From positions 124,001 through 188,000 of the forward strand of contig JAKJHU010000673.1 in NCBI GenBank assembly GCA_022316685.1: a stretch of 64,000 bases of DNA, written 5' to 3'. Position numbers and translations under genes: made by a program. Below, piece by piece: positions 1 to 9,847 of the stretch. This stretch comes from Progne subis subis. Taxonomy: Eukaryota; Chordata; Aves; Passeriformes; Hirundinidae. Numbering within the stretch: the first letter of the stretch is position 1; each line of letters starts with the position of its first letter. The notes beneath the pieces are model-generated. The model worked only from the letters and a program-made list of their open reading frames with translations. It was not told the DNA's origin and ran no database searches.

Positions 1-254
1 GGATCCTGAGTCTGGAAGGACGGAAGGGCCTCATGACCTGGTCACGTGGGGACGTGGGTACCGCTTGCGTGTCCACCCCCACGGGGCCAAGGTGGATTCC
101 ATCAAAATGGGTAAGGCCGTACGTCCCTGAGGGCTCAGGATCAAAAAGGGTGACCAGTCCACAGGTAGCGGAGGCAGCGTGGAGGCGAAAGAGGAAGGAA
201 CAACAACATTCCTGGGCGGAGCTCCCTTTCTCTAACTGTCCTGAGTTTATGTAA
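1..254 (+). pseudogene. ERV-A integrase C-terminal fragment
   Basis: This is the tail of a betaretrovirus-like pol polyprotein, the DNA-binding end of integrase. The segment GPHDLVTWGRGY is readable in the frame starting at base 2. The next segment, ACVSTPTGPRWIPSKW, is in the frame starting at base 3, so there is a frameshift near base 60. Both align with the same region of ERV-D1 and ERV-D2 here (GPYDLIAMGR..ACVSTD). A basic tail follows and the frame ends at a TAA at 252-254. The rest of pol lies upstream of the window. Env begins about 30 bases further on, the normal retroviral order. Confidence 0.75.
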
Positions 255-285
255 TCCCTATCTATCATTATGTTCAGTAACCTTT

Positions 286-1767
286 GTGCTTAGTTGTCTT
301 TCAGTTATAATGACGAAGTCTATCCCAGCCGGATCCCCTACTCCAAGGAAGAGTCATCTGATCCTTGGAGCCGTATTGACACTCAGCCTGAGTCTCCCGA
401 TCGCTGGATGGCTGGTCCCCCAGCCCAAAACAAACGTCTGGGCCACCCTGGCAAGGGCTATGGGGCAAGATCACATTTGCCTCTCGGCCACATCCGCGGA
501 CAGCCCCTTGTCGACCTGCCTTGTGGGGATCCCTTTTGAGCCCCGGGAGTTCCCTCAGAAACTGCTGCAGATCATTGAAGCAGTAAAACAGAGGGAACCT
601 TCTGCAGGCCAGTCACCTTTTAATAATCCTCGTTTGAATTTTGATATTGTAAATGAGTTAAGTTTCCCTATAAAAAACCCATTTGTTTTGTGGTCCCAAT
701 ACCTCGCCACCCTTTCCCCGTTGAGTTCAAACCCCTCTGAGTTAGAGCTGTTAGGTTCATCTAATGCTTCTTTTTGTGTGAATTTTACATATTCTCCCCC
801 GAGAGGGCAAGAGAAGCTCTACCAGAAGATCCACCCAGCTGGTTTGATGTCGAACGGCTGGTGTGAACAAGTGGTTGAAATCAACAGACCCTCCGCGTTT
901 GCTGGTAAATCTTGGGCCCTCCCGAAAGGAGTTTTCTTGATTTGTGGTGACCGAGCCTGGGCAGGCATCCCCCCTCGTCACATAGGAGGTCCTTGCACTT
1001 TGGGTAAGTTGGGCCTGTTGTCACCCAATAAAACAACACTTGCTAATTGGCAGAGGAAAATTCACTCTAATTCGGCCTTGCAGAAGAGAGACCTCAGGAC
1101 AATAGACCCTGATTGTGACTCCGAAATTGTGCATTGGTCCAAACCTAAAGGTGTAGCAGTCACGATCTTTTTGCCATGGGTATCTATCACCAAAGCCCTA
1201 GGTGAATTGGCACACCTAGAGTGCTGGGTGGCAAAACAGGCCAGTTTGACATCTGACGCCCTCGCAGGCCTCCTGAGTGAGGAGGAAGCAACAAGGCAGG
1301 CGACTCTGCAGAACCGGGCGGCCATCGACTACCTCCTCCTGTTACATGGCTACCGGTGCGAGGAATTTGAGGGACTGTGTTGTTTTAATTTGTCATCAAA
1401 GGCCGAGAGTGTGCACACTGCCATCCAGTGGATCAGGGAAATGGTCACGAACATCAAACGGGAGACTGACGATTGGCTGGGCGGGATTTTCACCAACTGG
1501 GGGATTTCTGGCTGGGTTTCATCAATTATAAAGACAGTTTTGTTGTGTTTGTTTATTTTAATGTTGATTCTGATTACGTTTGGTATAATCAAGAGAATGT
1601 TGTATAATTTGGTTTCCACCACCACTCACTCCCCCACCATAAATCATCTCACCGTGCCACCTGGGAAGGATAGATTGGAGATGGAGGAAGTGCTGGAGTG
1701 GAACCGTGAAGAGGACGACGACCGGAACCCCGATGAAGAACATCGTGGACTGGGGTATCCGACCTAA
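286..1767 (+). CDS. env: ERV-A envelope glycoprotein, full-length open frame
   Basis: This retroviral Env precursor (surface plus transmembrane subunits) of 493 residues has no stop. The likely start is the ATG at 310 (MTKS), because a hydrophobic signal peptide (LILGAVLTLSLSLP) follows; the frame is open from 286. The order is SU with several Cys and N-glycosylation sites, then a poor basic cleavage site (LQKRD), an internal hydrophobic fusion peptide flanked by Cys residues, the conserved LQNRAAIDYLLL stretch, a C-X6-CC motif (CEEFEGLCC), and one membrane anchor at about residues 410-440. The tail is short and acidic. This arrangement is that of alpharetrovirus (avian leukosis type) Env. 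The same Env type is present, broken, in ERV-G. It is the only long intact env in the window. Whether it is expressed or still fusogenic cannot be seen; the cleavage site looks degenerate. Confidence 0.85.
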   Translation: MLSCLSVIMTKSIPAGSPTPRKSHLILGAVLTLSLSLPIAGWLVPQPKTNVWATLARAMGQDHICLSATSADSPLSTCLVGIPFEPREFPQKLLQIIEAVKQREPSAGQSPFNNPRLNFDIVNELSFPIKNPFVLWSQYLATLSPLSSNPSELELLGSSNASFCVNFTYSPPRGQEKLYQKIHPAGLMSNGWCEQVVEINRPSAFAGKSWALPKGVFLICGDRAWAGIPPRHIGGPCTLGKLGLLSPNKTTLANWQRKIHSNSALQKRDLRTIDPDCDSEIVHWSKPKGVAVTIFLPWVSITKALGELAHLECWVAKQASLTSDALAGLLSEEEATRQATLQNRAAIDYLLLLHGYRCEEFEGLCCFNLSSKAESVHTAIQWIREMVTNIKRETDDWLGGIFTNWGISGWVSSIIKTVLLCLFILMLILITFGIIKRMLYNLVSTTTHSPTINHLTVPPGKDRLEMEEVLEWNREEDDDRNPDEEHRGLGYPT

Positions 1768-1842
1768 CAGGAATGGTTCGCGGAGACCTACCCGGCGTCC
1801 GAATATCTACCTCCCCCATTCCAATTCACCTCCTCTTTAAGA

Positions 1843-1858
1843 ACAAAAAAGGGGGAGA
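1843..1858 (+). other. ERV-A polypurine tract
   Basis: A purine run (ACAAAAAAGGGGGAGA) lies directly before the TG that opens the 3' LTR. This is the plus-strand primer site of reverse transcription. Confidence 0.8.
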
Positions 1859-2552
1859 TGTGGTGGTGTGCGTTTGTTTTATTTAATTAATGAAATTTAT
1901 ATTGAGTTTTCTGTAATGGTTTGTTCCTTGTACCCCCCTGTTTTTAGTATTGGTTGTAACCTGTCTGCCCGGAGTTAGAGAAAGTTCGTTATATGTCAGT
2001 CATCTCTTCCCCTTTTATACCTAATTGTCAATCTCCCCTCTCTCCCCTTGGGCGCCCTGTCTGTCACCCCACGACCCTTCCCTGGATTCTAGAAAGCTCC
2101 AGGGAGGGGGTCGAGTGATAGGCTGGGGCCCTGGCTATCCCTTTTCTTCGTTTTTTGGTTGGCCCCCAGTTATTAGGTTTACACCCCCAGTTATACCCCT
2201 CATTGTTGTAATTGGCTGACCGGTTGTAGCCACCCCGATCCCCTCCCCTGTTTTTAAGCTCGTGCACACCTGCCCCCGGGGCTCTTCTGGGCAGGGGGTC
2301 AGAGAGTGCTGAGCTTCGTGCTCCCTCTCCCTGCAATAAACGTCGTTATACCCTGCCTAGAGGAGTCACCCTTTCTTTGGCCGCCGCGGTTGTGTTTTCC
2401 ATCGATCCGCCCGTCGCTGGCGTGGGGGAATTGAGAACCCATGGGGAGGAGGCGGCTCGCCCGACTTGCTGCCCTGACCCATCCACGCTGCTGCAGTGCA
2501 TAAACTGAGCTGGCCTGTGGCTGCGCTGGCAAGCGCGAGGACGGACACTGCA
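1859..2552 (+). repeat. ERV-A 3' LTR
   Basis: The LTR runs from TGTGGTGGTGTG, right after the polypurine tract, to a CA at 2551-2552. The polyadenylation signal AATAAA is at 2335-2340. A solo copy of the same family (A2) lies on the minus strand at 52989-53645 and matches around the poly(A) signal and U5. ERV-B1 gag begins right after the LTR (TCACTGCTTGAGC), so ERV-A sits inside ERV-B1. The upstream half of ERV-A is outside the window, so the duplication cannot be checked. Confidence 0.8.
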
Positions 2553-3362
2553 TCACTGCTTGAGCAATGTTAGATTGGATCCATACTGCAGACATCAATT
2601 CTCCACTTCATTGCGCAAATATTGCCCGACTGCTGTTATCTCCATCGCAATACCTGGTTTGGCAGTGGGAATGGGTGCGACTGGCTAAGGTGGAAGCGAA
2701 TCTCCCCAGAGAGCAAAATGATATTCTATTTGGATTGACAGCTGACATGGTTACTGGAGATGGGAGATTTGCCAATGTAAATCTGCAATTACAATACCCT
2801 TTGCCGCTGTTTCAACTTGTAGCATCAACTGCTCGGCAATCATATTATGCAGTGCCAGATTCCTCACCATCACCATCCTTCACCGCTGTACGACAGGGCC
2901 TAACTGAGAATTTTACACACTTCATAGACCGGCTATCACAGGCTCTTACCAATCACCCTGGAATGGATGAAGCCTCTAAACAAGGAATGTTTAAAATGTT
3001 GGCATTTGAAAATGCCCATACCAAGACTAAATCCATATTAGCCACGCTTCCCCAAGGAGCCGAAGTAGCAGACATGATCGAGTTGTCACTGCGAGCTGAG
3101 CAAGGTCAACAAGGACGAGCCATCACCAAGGCAGTAGCTGCTGCAATAAAACCTACTACAAATGTTATCGCCACTGCAGTACAAAAGTTAGAGAAACAAC
3201 AACTTCCCTTCAGAAAAAAAGGAGGAAATGGCATTTCTATGAGTTGTTTTAGGTGCGGAGCTCAAGGACACCTTCAGAAAACATGCACAGCCACCGTGTG
3301 GTGTGATATTTGCCAACAAGACAGCTATGCCACAAATGCCTGCTGTAATAAATCTCCAAGCC
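2553..3362 (+). pseudogene. gag: ERV-B1 gag, capsid to nucleocapsid
   Basis: This is part of a betaretrovirus-like Gag. The open stretch 2567-3373 gives 268 residues. It covers the capsid, including the major homology region (ENFTHFIDRLSQAL) and the conserved LAFENA segment, and then nucleocapsid. Nucleocapsid has one intact zinc knuckle, CFRCGAQGHLQKTC. A second knuckle has Tyr where the zinc-binding His should be (CDICQQDSYATNAC); ERV-B2 keeps His there. The 5' side is cut off by the ERV-A LTR and the 3' side by ERV-C. An in-frame TGA lies just before the AMLD codons and is shared with ERV-B2. The gene resumes as pro at 12893. Confidence 0.85.
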
Positions 3363-3587
3363 AAATTCAGTAAATCAAAATTTAGAATTTTATTTTGAGA
3401 CTTAAACACAGTCTCCAGTAGCCACAATTAAAAGGGACAGCGTCGAATCCCAGGATTCCTTTAGGTTTACTGATCTTAAACTAAACTTAAAGTAGATCAA
3501 TTTTACATGGTATATTATTCCATTTTACAGTGAATCAATTACATATCATATTGCTTAACACGAATTAACTTTAGGACATATATCACA
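3363..3587 (-). repeat. ERV-C 3' LTR, internally deleted
   Basis: The LTR runs on the minus strand from TGTGATATATG (3587) to about 3363. Compared with the 5' LTR it lacks roughly 410 bases, which removes part of U3 and R including the TATA region. It keeps the outer U3 (identical to the 5' copy) and the poly(A)/U5 end. A purine tract (AGAAGGGGAGGGA) precedes it at about 3589-3601. Confidence 0.8.
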
Positions 3588-3935
3588 ATCCCTCCCCTTC
3601 TATATAAACATATTTAATTCGTGTTCCTGTTATTGCTTTTTTTTTTCTTCGGATAAAAAAACCTCTTAACTAACAATTTACCAAGCACGAAAAGTGTTTC
3701 TATCACTCCTACCGTTCTCCTACTCTTCTTCGGATTCACCCTAATATGTTTTTTGTTCATCTCCTCCTTGTACCCGAGCTTCAAACTTTGCCAGTACCTC
3801 AGCCGCTCTGCTCTTTTTCTCGTTCAATTTCATGATTTTTGGTACCGTATTGTTTTTGCTAAGACCCCCTGAGGCCAATTCAGGATCTGTTGGCAATGAT
3901 GCGATTTGCATCCTTTGAACTAATGTGTGAATGAG

Positions 3936-5994
3936 TCAGATAAGACAAGGTATCAAGCATGGTAAGAAGATAAACCCAGCTACTGAACATAAAATGAAAA
4001 ATCCCACCTTCTTCCACCAAGCCCCTGTCCCAAACAATCGATCCCACCAGGAGGCCTGGAGGATTGAATTCCATTTTTGAACAGGTACATGGGCCACCTT
4101 CTTTATCTCGGCTGCTAAGCCCCTAATAGTTTCCCCGTAATCGTTTATTTTTATGCAACATTCAGACTCATTGAATTTTCCACACACTCCTCCCTCTTCT
4201 GCTAACAGGTAGTCCAAAGCGATTCTATTCTGATACACAAAAGCCCTCATCTGTGAGTGCTGCTGTGTCAGCAGCTCCAAAGTGTCTGAGGTGTGGTTCG
4301 AGACTATTTCTACTACGGCCTGCAATCTGATTAGTCTGTTGAGTAAATAGACTGGAGTTCTGTAACCCCAACTCCCATCCTGGGCCCATGTTGCAGGACC
4401 ATAGTATTTTATTATACGTTCTGCGGGCCATTCCTCACTACCCCATTTCTGGCTTCCCCCTGCATTCGGGAGTTCTCTTTTTGTTTCCCTTTTTTTTCTG
4501 TTGAGTGTCTTATATAATGGAGCACCTAACAGGTTACTGTCCGATCTGGGCAGTGTGAAAAAGGAAGGTCTAATCATTCCCAGGGTGCAGGATCCTTTCC
4601 ACTTATGGGGTAGTTCACTATAGGCCTTTTTCCCACAGATCCAGTAAATTCCACTCGGGGCTTTCTACTTGATTTCTGTGCTTTCTGGCCATTCCCAGAA
4701 CTCTTTTAAGTTTTCTAACAAGTGGTAAGGGTTGGCCCCTGTTAATTTATTCCAACATAGTTCAATTTCACTAACCCAGTCACACTCTTTCTCTTTTTCC
4801 CTGCTCCAGTATCCAGCAGGTGGCTCAGGCTGCCAGATTTTAGTCTTATTGTTAGAGTTGACAGCCAGTGTGGATAGGCAAGGGGTATATCCCACTACCT
4901 CAGTGTATTTATTCCCTTCTCTACTAATGCAGATGGTCCCTATTATTCGTCTGTCTATAGTCCACCCCTCTGGTCATGACATCGTTTTTATTATCTGGTT
5001 GTCTCATTTCAGAAGTTGTTCCGGGGGTAAACTCTCACCTTTCCAGGGCCATCTTTCAGCTGACTTTAGCCCCCCACAAATCCAGCAGTTTGACAGCCCT
5101 AATTATGTGGCAATTTCTTGCACTAGTTCTACAAAAAGGTTTTTGCTATAGGCTGGCAAACTCCAATCATTAGACTGTTTTTCTAACTGTTCATATTGCT
5201 CACTAAGTGATCTCATCCTTTCTTGCTCCATCTTTTTTCTTTTTGCCTCCAGCTCCTGCCTTTTTAATTCCTGAGCTACTCTCTGTATCTTGTTTTCTGG
5301 ATCCATCCCTTCCTCATTTTTAGAGAAACACAAGGTCCTTTCTAACTTCAAGCAAATCCTTTCATCGTTCTCACTTAATAGATCTAGGATTATGGGCCCG
5401 CTACTCAAAGAAGCTGTCCGAAGTCTCTCATTCTGTCCCACCTAGTAGGTTTTTCCGTTAAGGGTGCACATCCCTAATTTATTCTGATCGTAGCACAGCT
5501 TGTTTACTCGCAAATAGGCTACAAAGGTGGACTCTTTCTTACCCCCAACCCACACAGTTTCATTACACTTCTCACATATAGGAATTATGGGTAGGCTACT
5601 TAGCTCTCTCCTTTTCCTAGACATTTCTACTGGGTTATGGTATATTGCTTTTTTTTTTTAATTCACATATTCTGAACCAACTTTCATTGTGGGTGCAAAT
5701 CCCCTTTCTTTTGGTTTCTGGACAGTTAAAATGTACCCAGAAAGCTATATTTTGGCCCCAGGTAGGCTCTTGCTGAGTCTCCTTTAGGCACTCTCTTTCT
5801 TGCCCCATTTGTCCCTTAGGGTTGGGGAGGCCATTCGTGAGGTACACGGCTAGACTCAGGATCACTAGGATTGCCCATAGGTGTACCCCTCTGCCTTTGC
5901 CTCTGCCCACCGGGGTGCCACCAGCGGCGAGGTAAACCATCTTCTCGGCAGCAAGGGTATTCTTCCAGGCCTCCATAGTCTGTCCTGTGAGCAT
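3936..5994 (-). pseudogene. env: ERV-C env, broken
   Basis: The reading frame starts near 5994 with a signal-peptide-like hydrophobic run (LWAILVILSLAVYLT). It is then interrupted by stops or frameshifts near 5630, 5440 and 4900-4660. The segments 5442-5624 and 5103-5441 belong to SU; the latter has a charged, coiled-coil-like stretch rich in Glu, Lys and Arg. The segment 3936-4577 is the transmembrane subunit: heptad region, QNRIALDYLLAEEGG, then C-X7-CC (CGKFNESECC), a Trp-rich pre-membrane segment and a membrane anchor. Gammaretroviral TM proteins usually have C-X6-CC, so the spacing is one longer. The gene cannot make a full Env as read. Confidence 0.75.
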
Positions 5995-6439
5995 ATCGCC
6001 TTTTGTACGTGTCCCACCTGGCCAATTTTATTTGGTCCGCTATACAGGGTACTTTTACTGTCCTCCTACATTCAAATGCCAGAGGTTCAGCCCTTATATT
6101 TAGTTTTCCCCTTAACCCGTTTGTGAATAAGTGGAACCACCCCGGGGAATCCAATTCCAATATACCTGCTTCAGTGGCAACGTATAGGAAAAGGTTTGTG
6201 AGCTGCCTTTCCTCCTCTAAGCAATTCTCACACAGGCTCCAAGGTCTGATTCCCCTGTAACAATGAGCTACCCAAATCTCTTTACAATGAGCACACTTAA
6301 AATGAACAAAAGGATGACAGGTACACCCCTCTTGGATACAACTTATTGCGTAGTTGCTGGTCATTGAGTCTGTCGGTGGATCTTTAGTTTCAAATCTCCC
6401 GGTGAAGAGGTTATTCTCTACTCCGGAAGGTTGTCTCAC
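5816..6439 (-). CDS. ERV-C Cys/His-rich ORF between pol and env, unidentified
   Basis: This frame is open for 207 codons although gag, pol and env of the same provirus are all broken. It starts at the end of pol (first ATG at 6364, giving about 182 residues; the only upstream start is a GTG) and overlaps the env signal region in another frame. From the ATG, residues about 7-50 are dense in possible metal ligands: C-X4-C-X-C, then FKCAHC, a His-Cys pair (AHC) and LCENC. That is two or more CxxC pairs spaced like a zinc-binding fold. The last 60 or so residues, which overlap env, are basic and Arg-rich and may be only a shadow. I do not recognise the family. It could be an accessory protein, an alternatively spliced env leader, or captured sequence. 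Confidence 0.4.
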   Translation of the reverse strand: MRQPSGVENNLFTGRFETKDPPTDSMTSNYAISCIQEGCTCHPFVHFKCAHCKEIWVAHCYRGIRPWSLCENCLEEERQLTNLFLYVATEAGILELDSPGWFHLFTNGLRGKLNIRAEPLAFECRRTVKVPCIADQIKLARWDTYKRRYAHRTDYGGLEEYPCCREDGLPRRWWHPGGQRQRQRGTPMGNPSDPESSRVPHEWPPQP

Positions 6440-7380
6440 GGTTCAACCTTCTTTACTAGAGAAGAGTGTGTCCAGCCCTTTTCCACGGTTCTTACTGTGG
6501 TGTCTGTGGTCAAGAGGACGAGGAAAGGTCCCTCCCAGTGCGGAGTCAGCGGTGCTTCTTTCCATGTCTTGATTAACACCTTGTCTCCCGGTTGGGTCTG
6601 GTGGATGGCAAATCCTAAGGGTGTGCTCTGTAATACCAGTCCATGTTTTCGAAGTTCCTGTAATTTTTTATTAATTGATACAAGATAAGATTGTATCTGA
6701 CAATCCTCAATTCGAGGGTGTCCCACTGGCATTCCATGTTCATATGGCACCCCATATAGCATCTCAAAAGGGGATAGCCCTGACCCCGAGTGAGGTTGAG
6801 TCCTGATATTCAAAAGTGCCAGGGGAAGGCACTTTATCCACGACATCTTGGTCTCAAGCATAAGTTTCGATATCTGAGCTTTTAGTGTTCGATTCATATG
6901 TTCTACCTGTCCTGAGCTCTGGGGGTGCCAGGGTGTATGGTATTCCCACTGAATTCCTAGAGCATTTGCTAAATGTTTTATAATTTTTGAAGTGAAGTGT
7001 GTCCCTTGGTCTGAATCTATGGAGTCTGGGATTCCATACCTAGGTATTATTTCCTCCAGTAGTTTTTTAGCTACTACTTGAGCGGTGGCCCGAGGACCAG
7101 GGAACGCTTCTACCCAGTGAGTTAATTGGTCCACTATTACTAATAGGTATCTATGCCTCCCAATTTTTGGTAATTCCGTGAAATCCACCTGGATCCTCCC
7201 GAAGGGACGATAAGCTAAAGGGCGTCCCCCTTGTGATATTTGCCTATTTCTAGATTTATTTATTTTTTGGCATACTATGCACCCCTGGACTTCCTGTTTG
7301 GCTAATTCATATATACCTTTACACCCAAAGAACTTCAAGAATTGTTCAGCCAGGGCCTGGGTTCCCCAGTGGGTCTGCAA
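6436..7380 (-). pseudogene. pol: ERV-C integrase
   Basis: This is the integrase domain of a gammaretroviral Pol, open for 314 codons. The zinc-binding N-terminus is partly visible (His residues, then CIVCQ). The catalytic triad appears intact: QVDFTEL, SDQGTHF and, 36 residues later, the Glu in GQVEHMNR. The C-terminal domain has the WEGPF segment expected of GPY/F-type gammaretroviral integrases. The frame ends KVEP at a TGA. It shares a frame with the RNase H and late RT pieces, separated from them by stop codons, so the polyprotein is dead even though this domain looks whole. Confidence 0.85.
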
Positions 7381-7446
7381 ATGTAACCTTTTTAGAATTT
7401 TCCTGGCATAAGCCTTTGGTATTAATTCCCTACCATCAGGTAGTGT

Positions 7447-7989
7447 TCATTTCCCTTCTTCCAGCATTCCTCCTATTTTCTTGAATTCCTCTATTTCTTT
7501 TTCAGAGGGACAGGGAGGGAATTTCTGGGGTTCCCCTTCCAAGGTATCTGGAGCATTCAGGGTCAGGAGTGCTGCCCTTCTTGCCTCCTGATCTGCCAGG
7601 TTATTTCCCCTTGTTCTGAACTGCATCCCCACCTGATGTCCTTTTACATATACTACAGCAATGGCTTTAGGTTCTCTTATTGCCTCTAAAATTTGTCTTA
7701 TTAAGTTTTCATGTACTAAGCTTTTTCCCCGTGTGTTTATTAGTCCCCTTTCTTCCCAAATCTTTCCGAATGTGTGTACTACTCCAAAAGCATATTTTGA
7801 ATCTGTGAAAATGGTCCCTGCTCTTCCCTTTAGCCCTTTTAGAACCTGCAGAACTGCATATAGTTCACATGCTTGTGCTGACCAAGATGCATTCAAAGGG
7901 CCGGATTCGACTGTTTTTCCTATTTTCCCATCTACGATGGCATAACTTGACTTTCTTTTCCCTTCCAAAACTCTTGCTGACCCATCCAC
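7447..7989 (-). pseudogene. pol: ERV-C RNase H domain
   Basis: The RNase H domain of Pol is open for 180 codons. The four acidic catalytic positions are visible: VDGSA, ACELYAV, FTDSKYA and NNLADQEA. Stops separate it from RT (just above 7989) and from integrase (7381-7446). It is in the same frame as both. Confidence 0.85.
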
Positions 7990-7992
7990 AAA

Positions 7993-9538
7993 CTATTTTT
8001 CCCCCTCTTCTAGTTCCTCATCTTCTAAATCTGGTCTAACCTTTGTTTGGAATTCTATTAGTTCAGAACAATTATGAGTGAGCCCTTCTGATGCTTCCCC
8101 AAAAAGGAACTCAGATGGGTTTTTGGCTGTAGTTGTTCTTAGTTCTAATTCAGGTGCATGAATGAGTATGGCTTCGTATTTTAAAAGCCTTGCATCAGTA
8201 AGCCACTTATCTGCTTTTTGCTGTAGGATAGTCCTCACATTGTGGGGAGTATAAACTACTAACGGGGCCCCAAAGGTAATTTTCTTAGCTTCTTCCACTA
8301 GCAGGGCTACCACCACAATTGCCTGTAGGCATGTGGGCCATCCCCTGCTTACTGGATTTAGTAATTTTGAGATATAGCCGACAGGTTTTCTGTCTCCCGC
8401 CCAATCCTGGGTTAGGACCCCATGAGCTGTGTGGTTAGTTACATTGATGAACAACTGGAACTTCTTTCTTACATCGGGGAGGCTTAAGACAGGGGCTGCC
8501 ATTAAGGCTTCTTTCAAATGCGTCAATTCCCTTTTATCTTGCTCAGTCTAAATCAACTTATCTGTGGTTAGTTTCTCATACAAAAACTTAACCTTCTCGC
8601 TATAACCCTCTATTTATTGATGGCAGTACCCCAGAAGCCCCAGCAGTTGTCTCACTTGTCTTTTATTTCTCGGTGGGGGTAATTCTATTATGCCAGCCAC
8701 CCTCTCTGGGTCTAATCTTTTCTTTCCTTTTGTAATCCAATTTCCTAGGTACTTTACCTCAGGCTCTGTAAACTGGAGCTTAGACTTTGAAACTTTCAAT
8801 CCTTTTTCTCCTAGAAAGTTTAGTTACGATATGGTGTACTCTCTTACTTTCTTTTCCTCTGGTCCCGCTATTAACAGGTCATCTACATATTGCAGGATCT
8901 TGGTTCCCTCCCTGGGGGAAAACTTGCTCAGTAATTTGTCCAAACAAATTCGGGGAGTCCACAAATCCCTGGGGAAGAGAAGCTCATCTTAGCTGTTGTT
9001 TCCTATTAGTGTCTGGGTCCTCCCATTGAAAAGCAAAATAGTCTCGACTCCCTTCTGCTAATGGGCATGTCCAGAAAGCATCCTTTAAATCTATTATGCT
9101 GTACCATACATCCTCTGGGGAGACCCAGTTCAATAGAGTATATGGGTTTGCTACTACGGGGAACCGTGTTTTTGTTTTCTCATTAACCGCCCTTAAGTCC
9201 TGAACTAATCGGTAACTTCCATCCACTTTTCTTATTGCTAGGATAGGAGTGTTGTGTCTGGACATACATGGTTCCAATATCCCTTTTGTTATTAAGTCCT
9301 CTATTATAGGTTTTAACCCCCGTCTCCCTTCTAGGGAGACAGGGTATTGTTTCACCCTTATGGGGTCCTCTGGTCTCTCAATTTCGATTGAAATTGGTTC
9401 CGTGTCCACTTTCCCCGCCTCCCTTCCCGTGTGCCATACCTCCTGATTAATTTTCTCTTCATCCTCGAGGGTTAGTTTATATACACTTACTATTAATCGC
9501 GAGTCTTTTACTAGTAGATTAATACCCAATGCCACCAT
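7993..9538 (-). pseudogene. pol: ERV-C reverse transcriptase
   Basis: This is a gammaretroviral RT, which copies the RNA genome into DNA. The segment 8984-9538 carries the fingers and first catalytic Asp (IIDLKDAFW). A frameshift follows near 8985. The YVDD catalytic motif (LQYVDDLL) is readable at about 8869-8890. The segments 8614-8799 and 7993-8526 cover thumb and connection, with a stop-containing gap at 8527-8613. At least one frameshift and several stops make it non-functional. ERV-H here has the same RT type. Confidence 0.85.
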
Positions 9539-9544
9539 TAGATC

Positions 9545-9844
9545 TCAGCTCAATAAGTTATAATCAGCCTCTTCAACTAGTAACATATCCCCTACACAAT
9601 TTTTATTTTCAGACTCAATTTCTGCATTCTTTACTATGGGGACTTTAAAAGGCTCCCCTTTAGCTCCTATGACTACCATGGAATCCTTACTGATTTTGCA
9701 CCCTGGGGGCAGCTGTTTAAAAGTACTTTTCTCCGCCCCAGAGTCCACCAGGAAGTCCATCTCCTTCCCTTCGGGTCCTATTTTAAGCTTTACCACGGGC
9801 TCTTTAGATGTTATGGACCCCAAAATAAAAAGCCCTTGACGTCC
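9545..9844 (-). pseudogene. pro: ERV-C protease
   Basis: This is a retroviral aspartic protease in the pol frame, following the gag stop codon. The active site reads LVDSGAEKS, with Asp-Ser-Gly instead of the usual Asp-Thr-Gly; alpharetroviral proteases also use Ser here. It ends at a stop about two codons before the RT frame, which lies in the same phase. Apart from that stop the domain is uninterrupted. Confidence 0.8.
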
Positions 9845-9847
9845 CTA
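9845..9847 (-). promoter_or_regulatory. ERV-C gag-pol UAG readthrough stop
   Basis: On the minus strand a UAG separates nucleocapsid from protease in one frame, followed by GGA CGT CAA GGG. Gammaretroviruses express Pol by readthrough of a UAG followed by GGA and a purine-rich stretch. ERV-H has UAG GGA GGT CAG at 40800. I infer the same expression strategy. I did not verify the downstream pseudoknot. Confidence 0.7.
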
